Source: Pantoea sp. Lij88 (GTDB lineage Bacteria > Pseudomonadota > Gammaproteobacteria > Enterobacterales > Enterobacteriaceae). From it: a stretch of 64,000 bases of DNA. The notes below the pieces were generated by a model, which was given only the letters and a program-made list of their open reading frames with translations, searched no databases and was not told the origin of the DNA. Positions 8,954 through 16,913 of this stretch are shown here, in pieces (position 1 is the stretch's first letter; the number at the start of each line of letters is the position of its first letter). The stretch is from contig NZ_CP118269.1 of NCBI RefSeq assembly GCF_030062155.1, forward strand, positions 2,418,001 to 2,482,000, read 5' to 3'. Made by a program: the position numbers and the translations under genes.

Positions 8954-10474
8954 TCAGAAAAAGCCTAGCGGCTCGATGCTGTAGCTCACCAGCAGGTTTT
9001 TGGTCTGCTGATAGTGATCCAGCATCATTTTATGCGTTTCACGGCCGATACCCGACTTCTTGTAGCCGCCAAAAGCGGCGTGCGCTGGATAGAGGTGATA
9101 ACAGTTGGTCCAGACGCGACCGGCTTTAATCGCCCTGCCCACCCGATACGCACGGTTGATATCGCGGGTCCACACGCCCGCACCCAGCCCATAAATAGAG
9201 TCGTTGGCGATGCTGATCGCTTCCGCTTCATCTTTAAAGGTTGTGATGCCGATAACCGGGCCAAAGATCTCCTCCTGAAACACCCGCATGCTGTTGTTGC
9301 CTTTCAGCAATGTTGGCTGGATGTAGTAGCCGCTGTTGAGTGAGTCATCCAGCTTCTCTACGCCGCCGCCCACCAGCACTTCGGCACCCTCCTGACGGGC
9401 AACCTCAAGGTAAGAGAGAATTTTATCGAACTGTTGTTGCGACGCCTGCGCGCCCACCATGGTCTCGGTATCCAGCGGATCGCCTCGTTTAATGGTTTTT
9501 ACGCGCTTCATCACGGCCGCCATGAACGGCTCGTAGATCGACTCATGCACCAGCGCGCGCGACGGACAGGTACAGATTTCGCCCTGGTTCAGGAAGCCGA
9601 GCACCACGCCTTCGGCAGCTTTCTCAATAAAGCTCTCTTCCGCCTGCATGATGTCTTCAAAGAAGATGTTCGGTGACTTACCGCCCAGCTCAACTGTTGA
9701 CGGGATCAGGCTTTTCGCGGCCAGCTCCAGAATATGACCGCCGGTGGCGGTAGAGCCGGTAAAGGCGACTTTGGCGATGCCGGGATGAGAGGCCAGCGCC
9801 TCACCCGCCTCTTTACCGAAACCGTGCACCACGTTCAGCACGCCCGGCGGCAGCAGATCTTTAATCAGATCGACAAAAATGGTGATCGACAGCGGCGTCT
9901 GTTCTGCCGGTTTCAGTACGACGCAGTTTCCCGCACCCAGCGCCGGAGCCAGTTTCCAGGCTGCCATTAAGAGCGGGAAGTTCCACGGAATAATCTGCGC
10001 AACCACGCCCAGCGGCTCATGGAAATGGTAGGCGGCAGTGAACTCATCAATCTCTGCCGCACTGCCCTCCTGCGCCCGGACACAACCTGCAAAATAGCGG
10101 AAGTGATCGACAGCCAGCGGCAGATCGGCCGCCAGAGTTTCGCGCACCGGTTTACCGTTATCCCAGGTTTCATAGACCGCCATGGTCTCCAGATGCTCTT
10201 CCAGCCGATCGGCAATTTTCAGTAGCAGCAGAGAGCGTTGTTGTGGCGAGGTCTTGCCCCAGGCATCAGCTGCCGCCGCCGCAGCGGCCACAGCGTTATC
10301 AACATCGGCAGCGTCTGAGCGCGGAAACTCACCCGCCGCAGAGCCGTTCACTGGCGAGGTATTGGTGAAGTAGTTGCCTTTCACCGGCGCGACGAATTCA
10401 CCATTAATGAAGTTGCCATAATTCTTTTGTAGTGTGATCAGAGAACCCTGTTCTCCGGGGGCGGCGTAACGCAT
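8954..10474 (-). CDS. aldB: NAD(P)-dependent aldehyde dehydrogenase, AldB/AcoD type
   Basis: From the ATG at 10474 the product is 506 residues, the usual size of AcoD/AldB acetaldehyde dehydrogenases. An AGGAG lies 7 bases upstream of this start, whereas an earlier ATG at 10480 touches it. The catalytic features are present: VELGGKSPN with the general-base Glu, and [12 protein letters not shown] with the nucleophilic Cys. The N-terminus, [13 protein letters not shown] region ([12 protein letters not shown]) and C-terminus ([12 protein letters not shown]) resemble E. coli AldB closely. It probably oxidises acetaldehyde or other short aldehydes to acids in the cytoplasm. It is monocistronic, with its own terminator. 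Confidence 0.9.
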   Translation of the reverse strand: MRYAAPGEQGSLITLQKNYGNFINGEFVAPVKGNYFTNTSPVNGSAAGEFPRSDAADVDNAVAAAAAAADAWGKTSPQQRSLLLLKIADRLEEHLETMAVYETWDNGKPVRETLAADLPLAVDHFRYFAGCVRAQEGSAAEIDEFTAAYHFHEPLGVVAQIIPWNFPLLMAAWKLAPALGAGNCVVLKPAEQTPLSITIFVDLIKDLLPPGVLNVVHGFGKEAGEALASHPGIAKVAFTGSTATGGHILELAAKSLIPSTVELGGKSPNIFFEDIMQAEESFIEKAAEGVVLGFLNQGEICTCPSRALVHESIYEPFMAAVMKRVKTIKRGDPLDTETMVGAQASQQQFDKILSYLEVARQEGAEVLVGGGVEKLDDSLNSGYYIQPTLLKGNNSMRVFQEEIFGPVIGITTFKDEAEAISIANDSIYGLGAGVWTRDINRAYRVGRAIKAGRVWTNCYHLYPAHAAFGGYKKSGIGRETHKMMLDHYQQTKNLLVSYSIEPLGFF

Positions 10475-10706
10475 GATCATTCTCCTGACAGGTGACTGAT
10501 GTAACAATGATGAAACTTATTATTAACATGAAGGATCATTGAGAGCCTGTCAGGTCTGTTATCCGGAAACTGTGACCGCCCCGAAGGAATAGGCGTTTGC
10601 GCTTCGTCTTTAGATAATTCCGACTTTTCCCCAAAAGGCTGGCAAGGGAGAAACTTGTGCGGCACAAAGGAGTCAACCTGAGGATGAATTCATTCTGGAG
10701 ATGAGC

Positions 10707-11270
10707 ATGCTGGCTTCAGCTATTACCCTGATGCGCGCTAAAGCCCATTTCGTGCATCAGTTTATCCGCAACCCACGCATGATGGGCAGCATTACGCCCT
10801 CGTCAGAGGCGCTGTGCCGCACCATGATCGAATCGGTGGAATGGCCTGAAAAATTACGTATTGCCGAACTCGGCGCGGGCGACGGGGTGCTGACGCGGCG
10901 GATACTGGCGCAGATGTCAGCTGACGCCACCCTCGATGCCTTTGAAATCAGCAGCACGCTGGCAGACAAGCTTGTTGAGTTGGACGATGCGCGCATGACC
11001 GTGCGCACCTGTTCCGCTGAGTACCTGAGCGGCGAGTATGACGTCATCTTCTCCGGCCTGCCGCTGCTGTCACTGCCGCCTGAACTGCGAGAGGCGATTC
11101 TGCGCGCGGTCTATAACGCTCTTGGCCCGAACGGTATTTTTGTGCAGTTCCAGTACACCTCGCTGACCCAGCCTGATCTGTCACGCTACTTCACCTGGGA
11201 GCGCCAGCGGGTGCTGAAAAATGTTCCCCCCGCCTGGGTCTATCGCTGCACGCGCCACTACGCGCCCTGA
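10707..11270 (+). CDS. Class I SAM-dependent methyltransferase, PmtA-like
   Basis: The product is about 187 residues, a single Rossmann domain. The SAM-binding motif I reads IAELGAGDGVLTRRIL at about residues 51-66. The segment RNPRMMGSITPSSEALC before it resembles the start of phospholipid N-methyltransferases (PmtA family), but the substrate cannot be settled from sequence. The ATG at 10707 is preferred to that at 10701 because GGAG lies 6 bases before it and directly touches the earlier one. Its 3' end overlaps the convergent amidotransferase gene by 13 bp. Confidence 0.75.
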   Translation: MLASAITLMRAKAHFVHQFIRNPRMMGSITPSSEALCRTMIESVEWPEKLRIAELGAGDGVLTRRILAQMSADATLDAFEISSTLADKLVELDDARMTVRTCSAEYLSGEYDVIFSGLPLLSLPPELREAILRAVYNALGPNGIFVQFQYTSLTQPDLSRYFTWERQRVLKNVPPAWVYRCTRHYAP

Positions 11271-11983
11271 GCATGCTCCACTGCCGGGCGCGTCTGTTGC
11301 CAGAACGTCACCAGCAACTCTCGCGCCCAGTCTTTCCCCTCAATCTCGTTTGCCCCATCCTCTGTGCAGCCCTGTGGCGTACAGATGGTCATGATGTGCC
11401 GTGAAAATTCAGGATGAAACTGCACGGAGAGCGCCTGCGGCGTATAGCGCACAATCTGGCAGCCATCGCGCGCAGACGCAGCAAGCACCTGGGCCTGAGG
11501 TGGCGCGCTGATAACCGACTGGCGATGCGACAGCCAGACGCTGAAATCCTGTGGCAGTTTCTGCAGCAGCGGATCGCGCTGCGCCTGAGCTGAGCAGCGG
11601 ATTGGCAACAGACCGCGCTCCCAGCCGTTGGGATTATCTGCGACTTCACCGCCCAGCGCATAAGCCATCAGCTGATGACCGTAGCAGACGCCGAGCAGCG
11701 GCAGATCATGATCAATCGCTGCCCGAATCCATGCGGCGCTGCGTTCGCTCCATTCAGCGTGGTCGGTGACCATCGCCCAGGAACCGCTCAGGATCGCCCC
11801 GGAAATCTGATCGAAATCGGGTAACGCTTCGCCCAGATGGGGCCGGACAATCAGGTATTCATCAGGTTGCAGGTTTAACGCGTCGATAAACCAGCGCGGC
11901 TGTTCACCAATCTCTGAGACGACGTTTGCGGGTGGGACTTCAAGCTGAATTAACGCAAGGGGTAAGGCGGACGTTTGGGTCAT
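11258..11983 (-). CDS. Class I glutamine amidotransferase-like protein
   Basis: The 241-residue protein contains the nucleophile elbow GVCYGHQLMAYALGG (Cys about residue 99) and the HPEF motif with the catalytic His and Glu. This is the GATase1 triad. It has no fused synthetase domain, so it is a stand-alone amidotransferase or a gamma-glutamyl hydrolase type enzyme, as in the GuaA-like paralogues of enterobacteria. No partner gene lies nearby to name the substrate. It is transcribed alone, convergent with the methyltransferase. Confidence 0.8.
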   Translation of the reverse strand: MTQTSALPLALIQLEVPPANVVSEIGEQPRWFIDALNLQPDEYLIVRPHLGEALPDFDQISGAILSGSWAMVTDHAEWSERSAAWIRAAIDHDLPLLGVCYGHQLMAYALGGEVADNPNGWERGLLPIRCSAQAQRDPLLQKLPQDFSVWLSHRQSVISAPPQAQVLAASARDGCQIVRYTPQALSVQFHPEFSRHIMTICTPQGCTEDGANEIEGKDWARELLVTFWQQTRPAVEHAQGA

Positions 11984-12156
11984 ACCGAATCGGTTCCTTT
12001 AAGAAGTCGTTTTAAATCAGTCTGCCAGCATCGCGCGCGAAAGTCTCATCAGGCTGCGCCGCAATTGCAGAAAATTTGTCGCTGCGATTGGCTGGAATGC
12101 CGCAGTTCGTGCCATCATTAGCGGGCTAAGCAAAAAATCATCGAAAGGATATTATC

Positions 12157-13041
12157 GTGGCTGTGCGGCATTTTTTTCTGATTCTGATGGTGGTTTCCAT
12201 CTGGGCCTTCAATAACGTGGCAGTGAAATGGGGCCTGCTGGAACTGCCGCCCCTGTTTCTGACGTTTATGCGCTTTGTGGTCGTAGCCATCGTGCTGGTG
12301 CCGTTTTGCCGGATTAACCGTCAGCAATTGCCCTGGCTCTTGCTGCTGGCGTTTACGTTCGGCTTCATGCACTTCTCGCTGCTGTTTGTCGGCCTGCGCT
12401 ATACCGATGCCGGCACCGGTGCCATTGTCGTGCAGCTGGGTACGCCGATTGCAATGCTGCTGGCGATGGTAGTGCTGAAAGAGAAGCTGAAGCTGGTGCA
12501 GCTGATGGGCATTATGATCTCGCTGAGCGGCGTGGTCGTGCTCTCCGGTAGCCCGACGATTCCGTCCTGGTGGGTGCTTTGTCTGCTGCTGTGCAGTGCC
12601 ACCGGCTGGGCCGTCAGTAACCTGATTGTGAAGAAGTCACCGCCTATAAAGCCGCTGACGATGACCGGATGGATTGCGTTTCTGGCGATTCCGATCGTAG
12701 GCGTTTCCAGCTTTGTGATGGAGTCAAACCAGCTCTATGCCCTGCAGCATGCAGGCTGGCACGGCTGGTTCGCGATTCTCTACAGCGCCATCGCCTCATC
12801 GATTGTGGCTTACACGTTGTGGTATATGCTGCTGAAGAAATATAACGTCAATCTGATCATGCCCTACTCGCTGCTGACGCCGGTTTTATCCGTGCTGATG
12901 GGGATTGTAGTTCTGGGCGACAGCCTGAACAGCTTTAAGATTATTGGTGCATCACTGGTGATCCTCGGCACGGCTATCGCGGTGATTAACCTGCGTAACC
13001 TGCGGATGCATGCCCGCTTCCCGCGCCTGCGGCGGCGTTAA
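12157..13041 (+). CDS. EamA (DMT) family inner-membrane transporter
   Basis: The 294-residue protein consists of about ten hydrophobic helices in two EamA repeats, followed by a short basic tail (RRR). The opening AFNNVAVKWGL is typical of the drug/metabolite exporter family. Translation starts at GTG, with AAGGA seven bases upstream. Family members export amino acids, metabolites or drugs, but the substrate is unknown here. It stands alone in a 170-bp divergent arrangement with the amidotransferase. Confidence 0.88.
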   Translation: MAVRHFFLILMVVSIWAFNNVAVKWGLLELPPLFLTFMRFVVVAIVLVPFCRINRQQLPWLLLLAFTFGFMHFSLLFVGLRYTDAGTGAIVVQLGTPIAMLLAMVVLKEKLKLVQLMGIMISLSGVVVLSGSPTIPSWWVLCLLLCSATGWAVSNLIVKKSPPIKPLTMTGWIAFLAIPIVGVSSFVMESNQLYALQHAGWHGWFAILYSAIASSIVAYTLWYMLLKKYNVNLIMPYSLLTPVLSVLMGIVVLGDSLNSFKIIGASLVILGTAIAVINLRNLRMHARFPRLRRR

Positions 13042-13087
13042 TTCCGCGTGCTATGCTTGAGAAATGACCTTTCTCAGGGAGCACAAC

Positions 13088-14467
13088 ATGGACTTAAAGC
13101 TCGCCGCTTCGTTGTGGCAGCAGATGCAGCAGGGATTGCGGGGTCGCGACGACGCCTTGCCTCTTCCCGCTTTCGTTGATCGCGCCACCTTCTCTTCTGC
13201 CTTTGCCGTCAGTGAACTGGCGGCCACCAGCATCGGTCTGGCAACCCAGGCTGCTGCCGATTTAATCGCCACCTCCCGCCCTGAATTTCCTTCTCCGCCC
13301 ATCACCGTCAATGTGCGACTGGCGTCGCGCTGGTTTCAGCAGAGCTTCTATCCGCTGAACCGCACTTCGCCCGTGATGTGGGATGCGTTTGCCGGTGACT
13401 ACCGCAGCCGCGATGGCTGGATCCGCCTGCACACCAATGCCGCGCATCACCGGCTGGCGATGGAGCAGGTGCTGGGCGCGCACACCGATCGCACCGCGCT
13501 GGCAAAGCAGGTTCAGCAGTGGCAGGCCAGCGAGCTTGAGCAGGCAATTATTGATGCGGGTGGCTGTGCCGCAGAAATGCGCAGCGCCGCTGCCTGGCAG
13601 CAGCATCCGCAGGGTCAGGCTGTGCAGCATGAGCCGCTGTTTAGCTGGCAGTCCACTCAACAGGCAGCTGCGCTGGCATGGCCGCTGGCAAGAGCCCGTC
13701 CTTTACTGGGCATTAACGTCCTGGATCTGACGCGGATTATTGCCGGACCGGTCGCCACCCGTTTTCTTGCCAGCCTGGGTGCCAGCGTACTGCGCATCGA
13801 TCCGCCCGGCTGGCAGGAGCCAACGCTGGATGAGGAGATGAGCGGTGGCAAGCGCCGTGCGGTGCTCGATCTGACTCAGCCCGCCGATCGCGAGCAGTTT
13901 ATCCGTCTGCTACGTGAAGCCGACGTGCTGGTGCATGGCTATCGGGCGGATGCGCTGGAACGGCTCGGGTTTGACGCGCAGACCCTGCAGTCACTCTCAC
14001 CTGGCCTGGTTGATGCCGGGCTTAATGCCTGGGGCTGGAAGGGGCCGTGGCGCAACCGCCGGGGCTTTGACAGTCTGGTGCAGATGGGATGCGGCATTGC
14101 TGAACGGGGCATGCAGTGGCAGCAGAGTGATAAACCGGTCCCGCTGCCGGTGCAGGCGCTGGATCATGCCAGCGGCTATCTGCTGGCGGCGGCGGTACTG
14201 GAGGGATTACGACGACGCATCACTGAGGGGCACGGCAGCCAGGTCCGGTTGTCGTTGGCCCGCACCGCGTGGCTGTTGCAGCAGCACCCCGCAGGTCAGA
14301 ACGCAGCTTCCGGCATTGTGCCGCAGAATAAAGACAACCAGCCCTGTTACGAGTTAACGCCGTGGGGGTTTGGCGTGAGGCTACAGGCAGCCTCCTGGCT
14401 ACCCGGCACCCCACAGATCTTTGCAACGCCAGGCTGTGCGCCGGGCACGCACCCGGCGAGGTGGTGA
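13088..14467 (+). CDS. Family III CoA-transferase (CaiB/BaiF)
   Basis: From the ATG at 13088 (CAGGGAG six bases upstream) the product is 459 residues. The diagnostic stretch VLDLTRIIAGPVATRFLASLGASVLRIDPP occupies about residues 208-240, where family III CoA-transferases place their core. Members move CoA between carboxylic acids through an Asp-bound intermediate. The N-terminal 200 residues are less typical. No acyl-CoA genes lie nearby, so the substrate cannot be guessed. Its stop is one base from the convergent ycdY stop. Confidence 0.82.
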   Translation: MDLKLAASLWQQMQQGLRGRDDALPLPAFVDRATFSSAFAVSELAATSIGLATQAAADLIATSRPEFPSPPITVNVRLASRWFQQSFYPLNRTSPVMWDAFAGDYRSRDGWIRLHTNAAHHRLAMEQVLGAHTDRTALAKQVQQWQASELEQAIIDAGGCAAEMRSAAAWQQHPQGQAVQHEPLFSWQSTQQAAALAWPLARARPLLGINVLDLTRIIAGPVATRFLASLGASVLRIDPPGWQEPTLDEEMSGGKRRAVLDLTQPADREQFIRLLREADVLVHGYRADALERLGFDAQTLQSLSPGLVDAGLNAWGWKGPWRNRRGFDSLVQMGCGIAERGMQWQQSDKPVPLPVQALDHASGYLLAAAVLEGLRRRITEGHGSQVRLSLARTAWLLQQHPAGQNAASGIVPQNKDNQPCYELTPWGFGVRLQAASWLPGTPQIFATPGCAPGTHPARW

Positions 14468-14468
14468 A

Positions 14469-15035
14469 TCAGGCTTCAGGCGTTTCTTCGCTGCTATCCA
14501 GCAGTTCGTTGTACATCGCCTGAATCGCTTCGCGGCTCAGCATCGCCAGTGTGCGATAGAACGCGGTGGTCGCGTGCGCTTCCACTTTGCCCAGGAACGT
14601 ACCGCACCACGGCAGCAGATACTCTTCAAACAGCGCCATCTGCGCTGCGCTCTCATCTTCCTCTGACTGATCTTCCAGCCATGACGCGGCCAGCAGCAGC
14701 ACACCAAAATGATCGGCAGGCGCATCGCTCAGCGGCATGCCGCGTGAGGTTAAGAACGCACGGACTTCCGGCTCCGTTTTGCCTTCCGGCCACTGTGAAG
14801 CGTAAGGCGGCACATTACAGTCGCTGCCAACAAACAGCGCGTTGTAATCGGCGGCCAGCGCCTGCGGATCGCTGTTCTGTTGCAGACGGGTCAGCAGCTC
14901 ATCCTGCTCCAGCGGCCACTGCGACTGCAGTTTACCTTCACGCAGCAGAGTGAACAGCGGCACCAGCAGCGGGTCCTGCGGCTGACGATTAAACAGTGAG
15001 CCGATCACGCGGCACAGAATGGAAAACTCATTCAT
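14469..15035 (-). CDS. ycdY: YcdY, TorD/DmsD-family molecular chaperone
   Basis: The 188-residue all-helical protein matches the TorD/DmsD chaperone family. It contains NALFVGSDCNVPPYASQW, equivalent to the conserved N-x-L-F-x-G-x-x-x-x-x-P-P-Y region. In E. coli, ycdY follows ycdX and its product activates the YcdX phosphatase. The order ghrA-ycdX-ycdY is kept here, but an insertion of nearly 1.9 kb now separates ycdX from ycdY. Co-transcription with ycdX may therefore be lost. No new promoter was identified with confidence. Confidence 0.88.
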   Translation of the reverse strand: MNEFSILCRVIGSLFNRQPQDPLLVPLFTLLREGKLQSQWPLEQDELLTRLQQNSDPQALAADYNALFVGSDCNVPPYASQWPEGKTEPEVRAFLTSRGMPLSDAPADHFGVLLLAASWLEDQSEEDESAAQMALFEEYLLPWCGTFLGKVEAHATTAFYRTLAMLSREAIQAMYNELLDSSEETPEA

Positions 15036-15064
15036 GAGTCAGATTTCCTTGAGGCAAAATAAAT

Positions 15065-15248
15065 TAAAAGTCAGCCAGTTCAGCAATATGTTTGCCGCTA
15101 CGCATTTCCAGAAAGTCGAGCAGGCGACGCGGCGTGACATTTAACACCCGATCCTCGGGAAAATCCACCTCGCGGGCGATTCGCAGGCAGTGATCGAAAT
15201 GCCCGAGCGTAAACGCGGTGTGGGAATCGGAGCCAAATGCCAGCCGTC
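15065..15248 (-). pseudogene. ycdX: Truncated copy of the 3' end of ycdX
   Basis: These 184 bp match the end of the intact ycdX (16915-17098) with seven differences and no gaps. Read in the ycdX frame it encodes [12 protein letters not shown] through to ELADF and a TAA stop, identical in protein to the intact gene, whose stop is TAG. All seven changes are at third codon positions and silent. The match ends abruptly at 15248, where a hexamer repeat begins. Because it lies next to ycdY, this is probably the resident, ancestral end of ycdX, cut off by the insertion. Confidence 0.92.
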
Positions 15249-15251
15249 TAA

Positions 15252-15279
15252 CGACATCGACATCGACATCGACATCGAC
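15252..15279. repeat. Tandem CGACAT hexamer repeat at the island junction
   Basis: The hexamer CGACAT is repeated four times and ends with a partial fifth copy, starting three bases after the ycdX remnant stops matching. On the minus strand it reads as ATG-TCG repeats (Met-Ser). It sits exactly at the recombination boundary. Confidence 0.9.
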
Positions 15280-15280
15280 G

Positions 15281-15429
15281 ATCTAAAGAATGGTGCTGAT
15301 CTGGTGTCCGATAAATCCAATCTTACACATAACAATCTCTGCCGGAGACATAGTCAATACGTCTAACATTATCTTACAACAACCACTTGATTTAAAAGAA
15401 TAACCTACTTTTCATAATATGCTTTTTTA
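15281..15429. other. Short non-coding stretch at the left end of the island, with a possible IS remnant
   Basis: This piece separates the hexamer repeat from the stop of the 62-aa gene. A 15-codon minus-strand frame starting at about 15328 and ending at 15281 reads MCKIGFIGHQISTIL. It bears some likeness to the opening of OrfA proteins of IS3-family elements, which often read K-x-R-F-T-E-x-Q-I. The match is short and may be chance. No inverted repeats or transposase body were found. Confidence 0.25.
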
Positions 15430-15618
15430 CTAGTAGAACCGAAAATATTTCCCACTAAGATAAATTATTAAAATAACCCACAAGAAAGCGAAAAATAAAC
15501 CATATGCAGGAAAGTAGCTTGCAAACAAAATAGCCCCAGCCAGACCTACAGCTGGTGGTATGAGTCCAAAGAAGGATTGGCTCACCCAGGCATATAACCA
15601 GCGAAGAATAGTTTTCAT
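15430..15618 (-). CDS. Small two-helix membrane protein; candidate immunity protein
   Basis: The 62-residue protein is almost entirely hydrophobic. Two membrane helices are predicted, at about residues 15-34 and 39-56, separated by a short Y-F-P-A-Y turn, with a basic tail (GKYFRFY). Its ATG overlaps the stop of the upstream 233-aa gene by 4 bp (ATGA), so the two are translated together. A tiny membrane protein coupled behind a cytosolic-looking protein of unknown function is the usual layout of an effector or toxin with its membrane immunity protein. That function is inferred only. The DNA is AT-rich compared with ycdX and ycdY. Confidence 0.7.
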   Translation of the reverse strand: MKTILRWLYAWVSQSFFGLIPPAVGLAGAILFASYFPAYGLFFAFLWVILIIYLSGKYFRFY

Positions 15619-16316
15619 TTTGTTAGAATATTATTTAATAACGTTAAAACCTGGTCTTCATTAGTGGAGCCTGATTTTTGCAAATAAATTATTTTCGACA
15701 TTTCCGGCTCAATCAGATAATAGAACATTTCCATATTATTATTATACAAGTCAAAGTAATACTCCGCATCATCGAACCTTAACTTTCTTGCTGCTTTTGT
15801 AGCCACCTCAAACTTACCATAAAACTTGAAAGCGGTTACGGCATAAGAGCTTGTAGTATTAATTATTTTGATGTGTGATTTTTTAAAATCCCGAGACTCC
15901 GTAATCACAAGCGCGATTAACTGCGCTATCGCAATTTTAGAGAATTTAGCAGAAGCATAGTCAGAAGCTTTTTCAGCTAACAATCTCTGTATGTTTTGGA
16001 TCCCGTTATCATCGATACGGCTCAGTTTTTTTCTGAAGTAAATTTCTACCATATCTAATACTACGTCTTGCCGGGAAAACAGCATCCTGAGTTGCTTCAG
16101 GTATCGCAGATCCTCTCGCTTAAGTTGTTTACACACATCTTTGTAGTCATCAAAAAAACATGAACCATAGCCGCTTGCACGCTGAGCACCTGATAGAACA
16201 CTCCTTCCTGTATCAAGCGTCGTTTGTTGTAACTCAATAAGGGCCTTTTCAAAGTTAAGTGCAATGGTTCGCTCTGCTTGTAGTTTAAGTTTCAGATAAG
16301 ACATGCTCATACTCAT
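15615..16316 (-). CDS. Unknown 233-aa helical protein; candidate T6SS effector or toxin
   Basis: I do not recognise this protein with certainty. It has no signal peptide and is rich in predicted amphipathic helix. There is a short Gly-Ser-Cys segment (ASGYGSCFFDDY, about residues 48-59) and one moderately hydrophobic stretch near 126-139 (IAIAQLIALVITES). Three ATG codons alternate with Ser codons at the start (MSMSMS). AAAGG directly abuts the first ATG and is 6 bases from the second, so Met3 at 16310 may be the true start. The gene overlaps the two-helix protein gene by 4 bp. With a T6SS in the same window, size and layout recall ion-pore effectors such as Ssp6 of Serratia. This is a hypothesis. 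Confidence 0.65.
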   Translation of the reverse strand: MSMSMSYLKLKLQAERTIALNFEKALIELQQTTLDTGRSVLSGAQRASGYGSCFFDDYKDVCKQLKREDLRYLKQLRMLFSRQDVVLDMVEIYFRKKLSRIDDNGIQNIQRLLAEKASDYASAKFSKIAIAQLIALVITESRDFKKSHIKIINTTSSYAVTAFKFYGKFEVATKAARKLRFDDAEYYFDLYNNNMEMFYYLIEPEMSKIIYLQKSGSTNEDQVLTLLNNILTK

Positions 16317-16384
16317 CCTTTTGTGTAGAATTCCTTATATAACGATTGTATACTGAACTGAAAGCTATGCAAGGAGAAGCGCTT

Positions 16385-16639
16385 ATGAAAAGGATCAAAT
16401 GGGTAGTTTTATACATTGCATTCACCCTGTTTTATCTTATGTTAATCCCAGAAATTATATTCCGATATCTTTCAGAAGATGCTTATATGAAGCTTGGGGA
16501 AATCTTAAATCCATTTCAGATTTTCCCTTCAACAGTGAATGCATTGTTTATAGCAATAATAATCTCATCATTATTGTTATCATTTTTAACAGTCAAAATA
16601 ATACAGCGTACAAGTAACCGCCGCGATTCTGCTCTTTAA
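16385..16639 (+). CDS. Small two-helix membrane protein, divergent from the 233-aa gene
   Basis: From the ATG at 16385 the product is 84 residues, with AAGGAG eight bases upstream. An earlier in-frame ATG at 16346 lacks a good site. Two hydrophobic helices lie at about residues 5-24 and 46-68, joined by a loop of mixed polarity, with a basic tail (RTSNRRDSAL). It is divergently oriented from the 233-aa gene across about 70 bp of AT-rich DNA that must hold both promoters. It could be a second immunity-like protein or unrelated cargo; no family was recognised. Confidence 0.6.
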   Translation: MKRIKWVVLYIAFTLFYLMLIPEIIFRYLSEDAYMKLGEILNPFQIFPSTVNALFIAIIISSLLLSFLTVKIIQRTSNRRDSAL

Positions 16640-16663
16640 TTTAACATAATATATAAGAGTAGA

Positions 16664-16843
16664 ATGGTAATCGAAACGTTCGCTATTACCCGCTTTGGCG
16701 AACAGCCCCCTAAAATGAAAACCCAACTCAGTAAGGTCAGGTTTTTTAGTAGTAAGTATTCTTTCGGTTTTAACCTGTATGTCGTGCCACACTGCCTTTC
16801 CGAGTTGATAAGGGACAAGGGCATGGCGAAACACTCACGCTAG
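16664..16843 (+). CDS. Doubtful 59-aa ORF at the right end of the island
   Basis: This frame begins MVIETFAITRFGEQPPKM and ends GMAKHSR. It follows the 84-aa gene by 24 bp, with only GAG-like purines upstream. The opposite strand also carries frames over the same stretch, so coding status is uncertain. Base composition is closer to the chromosome than the rest of the island. It may be a gene fragment. Confidence 0.2.
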   Translation: MVIETFAITRFGEQPPKMKTQLSKVRFFSSKYSFGFNLYVVPHCLSELIRDKGMAKHSR

Positions 16844-16913
16844 CCATTATATCTCTGATAATAAAAGCGGGATTTATATTTATAGTTAGCGTATTGATTA
16901 CACGCTCCTACCG

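Noticed and set aside
15141..15335. 64-codon frame running through the hexamer repeat into the ycdX remnant
   Set aside because: It reads the ycdX remnant out of frame and owes its length to the Met-Ser repeat; not a gene.
16586..16834. Two overlapping minus-strand frames at the right end of the island
   Set aside because: They overlap the end of the 84-aa gene and lack ribosome binding sites; no domain seen.
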